A stretch of DNA of 42,221 nucleotides from Rikenellaceae bacterium (GTDB lineage Bacteria > Bacteroidota > Bacteroidia > Bacteroidales > Rikenellaceae): assembly GCA_015059865.1 (NCBI GenBank), contig SUZP01000011.1:1-42221 (forward strand), read 5' to 3'. Position 1 is the stretch's first letter. Every line of letters begins with the position of its first letter. This document shows, in pieces, positions 40,720-42,221 of the stretch. Position numbers and translations under genes: made by a program. The notes beneath the pieces are model-generated. The model was not told where the DNA came from. It ran no database searches and saw only the letters and a list, made by a program, of their open reading frames with translations.

Positions 40720-40727
40720 TATCTTTG
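40720..40727 (+). promoter_or_regulatory. -7 box of the rpiB promoter
   Basis: TATCTTTG on the plus strand. Transcription from about 40734 gives a leader of about 67 bases before the ATG of rpiB. Confidence 0.65.
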
Positions 40728-40800
40728 TGGTATAAAATGTAATCGAGAATTGATAATTTATAGTTTGTAATTAAAGTATATATCTAAAAATCAGAATAAT

Positions 40801-41235
40801 ATGGAGAAAATTGGTATTGCTTGCGACCATGCAGGCTATGACTTGAAGGAGTTTTTGACGGGTTACCTTTCGGCAAAGGGCTTTGAGGTGTTTGATTTTG
40901 GTTGCCACTCGGAGGAGAGCTGCGACTATGCCGACTATGCGCACCCTATGGCTGAGGCACTCGAAAAGGGCGAGTTCCCTCGCGCTGTGGGTATCTGTGG
41001 CTCAGGTGAGGGTATGGCTATCACGCTGAACAAACACTCTAAGGTGCGCGCATCGCTTGTGTGGTTGCCAGAGATTGCAACACTCACGCGTCAGCACAAC
41101 GACAGCAATGTTTTAGTCTTACCCGCACGCTTTATTTCGAACGAGGAGGCTGTGGCAATTCTCGATGCGTGGCTCGAAGCAGAGTTTGAGGGCGGTCGTC
41201 ACGCTCGTCGTATAGAGAAGATTACGCAATTTTAG
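40801..41235 (+). CDS. rpiB: Ribose 5-phosphate isomerase B
   Basis: A 144-residue RpiB/LacAB-family isomerase, which interconverts ribose-5-phosphate and ribulose-5-phosphate in the pentose phosphate pathway. The substrate motif IACDHAGYDLK (D9, H10) and the active-site cysteine in GICGSGEGM (C66) are present, with a later NDSNVLVLPARFIS segment conserved in the family. Length and motifs match RpiB; an allose-6-phosphate isomerase activity is possible for this fold. It is monocistronic, with its own promoter; I see no obvious terminator in the 234 bases before tRNA-Lys. Confidence 0.93.
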   Translation: MEKIGIACDHAGYDLKEFLTGYLSAKGFEVFDFGCHSEESCDYADYAHPMAEALEKGEFPRAVGICGSGEGMAITLNKHSKVRASLVWLPEIATLTRQHNDSNVLVLPARFISNEEAVAILDAWLEAEFEGGRHARRIEKITQF

Positions 41236-41404
41236 TGTTGTGCGCAGTTGTTGAGAGATGGGGTAGTTGTCTAATAAGGCGACTTTGTTGTGCTGTAAAG
41301 GGGTGTATTTGCGTAGCGTTTATATATTATAGTAGGAAAATTGTGCAGATAAGCAGACTATTTTGAGAAAAAACGATAAAAAAGTGTATTTTTTTCGGAA
41401 AAAG

Positions 41405-41436
41405 TTTTGCGGAAAAGAAAATTTGCTTTATCTTTG
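41405..41436 (+). promoter_or_regulatory. Promoter of tRNA-Lys
   Basis: TTTTG (41405-41409) and TATCTTTG (41429-41436) are 19 bp apart, a full consensus match. The -7 box continues into CACTCGCAA, as at the other tRNA promoters. Confidence 0.8.
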
Positions 41437-41469
41437 CACTCGCAATCGGATAGAACCGAGCGCGGTAAT

Positions 41470-41542
41470 GCCTCTTTAGCTCAGTTGGTAGAGCACGACA
41501 CTCTTAATGTTGGGGTCCAGGGTTCGAGCCCCTGAGGGGGTA
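41470..41542 (+). tRNA. tRNA-Lys (anticodon CTT)
   Basis: Acceptor GCCTCTT/AGGGGGT (with G-U pairs), D-arm GCTC...GAGC, anticodon stem CGACA/TGTTG around CTCTTAA giving CTT, and T-arm CAGGG TTCGAGC CCCTG. CCA is not encoded. It is the last chromosomal gene before a recombinase-bearing segment. Confidence 0.95.
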
Positions 41543-41545
41543 CTG

Positions 41546-41575
41546 AAGCGAGAAACGAAAGTTTCTCGCTTTTTT
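41546..41575 (+). terminator. Terminator of tRNA-Lys
   Basis: AAGCGAGAAAC-GAAA-GTTTCTCGCTT, an 11-bp perfect stem with a GNRA-type tetraloop, followed by TTTTG. Confidence 0.85.
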
Positions 41576-41983
41576 GTTGTTGCTCAATGAGTTAAGCAGC
41601 CCGCCCTGGGGCGCACCAGTGGCGTATCGTGGCTGTTTTGTCTATGTTTGTCCATCGGCTGTCTAACTAAAACAGACAAATGCGACAAACCTTTTTGAAA
41701 CCAATAACCGAAAACTTGGACATAGGTTTCGGGTAATCTTGCCCCACTTTCAATAATCTGCGATAATCTGTGCAGATAGTTTGGAATTAACTTGACACTT
41801 CCGAATAGTGAGCTTATGTTTGCACTCGTAAACGGCTCATTGAAAGGAATTTGCATAATGTCAACCTTTGTCTAAACATTGTCTATGTTTGTCTAAAAGT
41901 TGTCTATGTATAAATTCTTCCAGCCGTTTTTAGTAGCGTAATTTTGCAACATAAATAGTACACTATAAAAACGATTAGAAGCT
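41576..41983. other. Non-coding left end of a putative integrated element
   Basis: No convincing gene. Two clusters of a TTGTCTA-like heptamer are spaced by one helical turn: starts at 41638, 41648, 41659 (TTGTCTA, TTGTCCA, CTGTCTA) and at 41868, 41879, 41889, 41900 (all TTGTCTA). Between them ATAATCTG occurs at 41753 and 41763, again 10 bp apart. Codon and base composition after this point lack the TCG-rich character of the chromosome. This looks like a binding region for a recombinase or its regulator. Confidence 0.6.
41939..41946 (+). promoter_or_regulatory. -7 box of the recombinase gene promoter
   Basis: TAATTTTG matches TAnnTTTG, 38 bases before the ATG at 41984 and 33 bases after the last TTGTCTA repeat, so a protein on the repeats could control it. 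Confidence 0.5.
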
Positions 41984-42221
41984 ATGAGAACAGAAATGTT
42001 AAGGATTAAGATGATTGCCCACAAAGGCAAACCAAACAAAAGTGGACGAGTACCGATTTTGATGCAGCTCACCATTGGTAATCAAACATGCCATATCAGC
42101 ACCAAACAAACAATACTTCCAGAGAGATGGGGCGATGGTAAACCCAGTGGACATACACGCGATGATCAAGCCATTGCCGCTGTTCTTGATGAGTATCGCA
42201 CCAAAGCCTACAATAAATTCC
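41984..42221 (+). CDS. Tyrosine recombinase (integrase), N-terminal part only
   Basis: The frame is open from ATG at 41984 to the window end (79 codons). The start MRTEMLRIKMIAHKGKPNKS, then GRVPILMQLTIGNQTC and KQTILPERWGDGKPSGH, is the arm-type DNA-binding domain found at the N terminus of Bacteroidota phage and conjugative-element integrases (beta strands followed by an L-x-P-x-x-W core). The catalytic domain lies beyond the window, so activity cannot be judged. AT-richer codon choice than neighbours and its position just past tRNA-Lys suggest the integrase of an element inserted at that tRNA. Confidence 0.82.
   Translation, partial: MRTEMLRIKMIAHKGKPNKSGRVPILMQLTIGNQTCHISTKQTILPERWGDGKPSGHTRDDQAIAAVLDEYRTKAYNKF

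Noticed and set aside
41584..41856. 90-residue minus-strand frame beside tRNA-Lys
   Set aside because: No recognisable domain and no promoter, and the region carries the phased TTGTCTA repeats; I treat it as non-coding. Homologues in other elements would change this.

Overview
The window reads as chromosomal DNA of a Bacteroidales bacterium, and Alistipes (Rikenellaceae) is my best guess at genus. That guess is inference. What the sequence shows is Bacteroidota-type promoters (TTTG, about 19-20 bp, TAnnTTTG) in front of many genes, little use of Shine-Dalgarno sequences, heavy use of TCG serine codons, an outer-membrane beta-barrel protein with a carboxypeptidase-like N-terminal domain, fimbrillin-like lipoproteins, GldH next to RicT, and a quinol:fumarate reductase-type iron-sulfur subunit.

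Layout. 1-4059: fumarate reductase/succinate dehydrogenase iron-sulfur subunit, then a large outer-membrane beta-barrel protein. 4206-7523: tRNA-Gln(CTG), a Gfo/Idh/MocA oxidoreductase with a nucleoside:H+ symporter-type MFS permease, and a convergent 54-residue 2x[4Fe-4S] ferredoxin. 7634-9252: an MBL-fold hydrolase and a short-chain dehydrogenase in tandem. 9417-14918: a tight leftward cluster, dnaN, dnaQ-like exonuclease, LysM/periplasmic-binding protein, rex, a short ribF and ybgC. 15178-18959: nucleoside phosphorylase (leftward), then glmM and an M20 dipeptidase (rightward). 19298-28393: tRNA-Glu(CTC), a thioredoxin-fold lipoprotein and a phosphoesterase lipoprotein (leftward), a GadC-type antiporter (rightward), a repeat-packed 0.5-kb spacer and a giant GLUG-like repeat lipoprotein (leftward). 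28694-37417: DUF2723 membrane protein with cysS, then aspA, trmN6, a DUF4831 protein and an AlkD-like protein (rightward). 37449-40691: trmB, gldH, ricT and a DUF454 protein (leftward). 40801-41542: rpiB and tRNA-Lys(CTT). From about 41543 the sequence changes character and ends in the first 79 codons of a tyrosine recombinase, which I read as the left edge of an integrated element beside tRNA-Lys.

Most of the genes are housekeeping: redox metabolism, cell-wall precursor synthesis, replication, tRNA charging and modification, and anaerobic aspartate-to-fumarate-to-succinate metabolism (aspA and the fumarate reductase subunit, although these are 33 kb apart).

The unusual content is between the genes. 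First, there are arrays of perfect mini-hairpins (5-6 bp stems, 2-5 nt loops) separated by a near-constant spacer of type TTTAYTGGGG or TCTATGGCGT. One array (about 15.0 kb) is built as a mirror image around a 22-bp palindrome, another is a 107-bp unit duplicated 179 bp apart (24.7-25.0 kb), and there are degenerate relatives near 40.2 kb and perhaps 19.5 kb. Second, the clear short tandem repeats found between genes all have a 7-bp period (CMATTGT, TTTTGCA, TCTCGTC, AATTAAR, CTCACTG, GCCAATG); one of them, TCTCGTC x4, also sits inside the ricT reading frame. Third, two clusters of TTGTCTA repeats spaced 10-11 bp apart lie between tRNA-Lys and the recombinase. These are the leads most likely to be undescribed.
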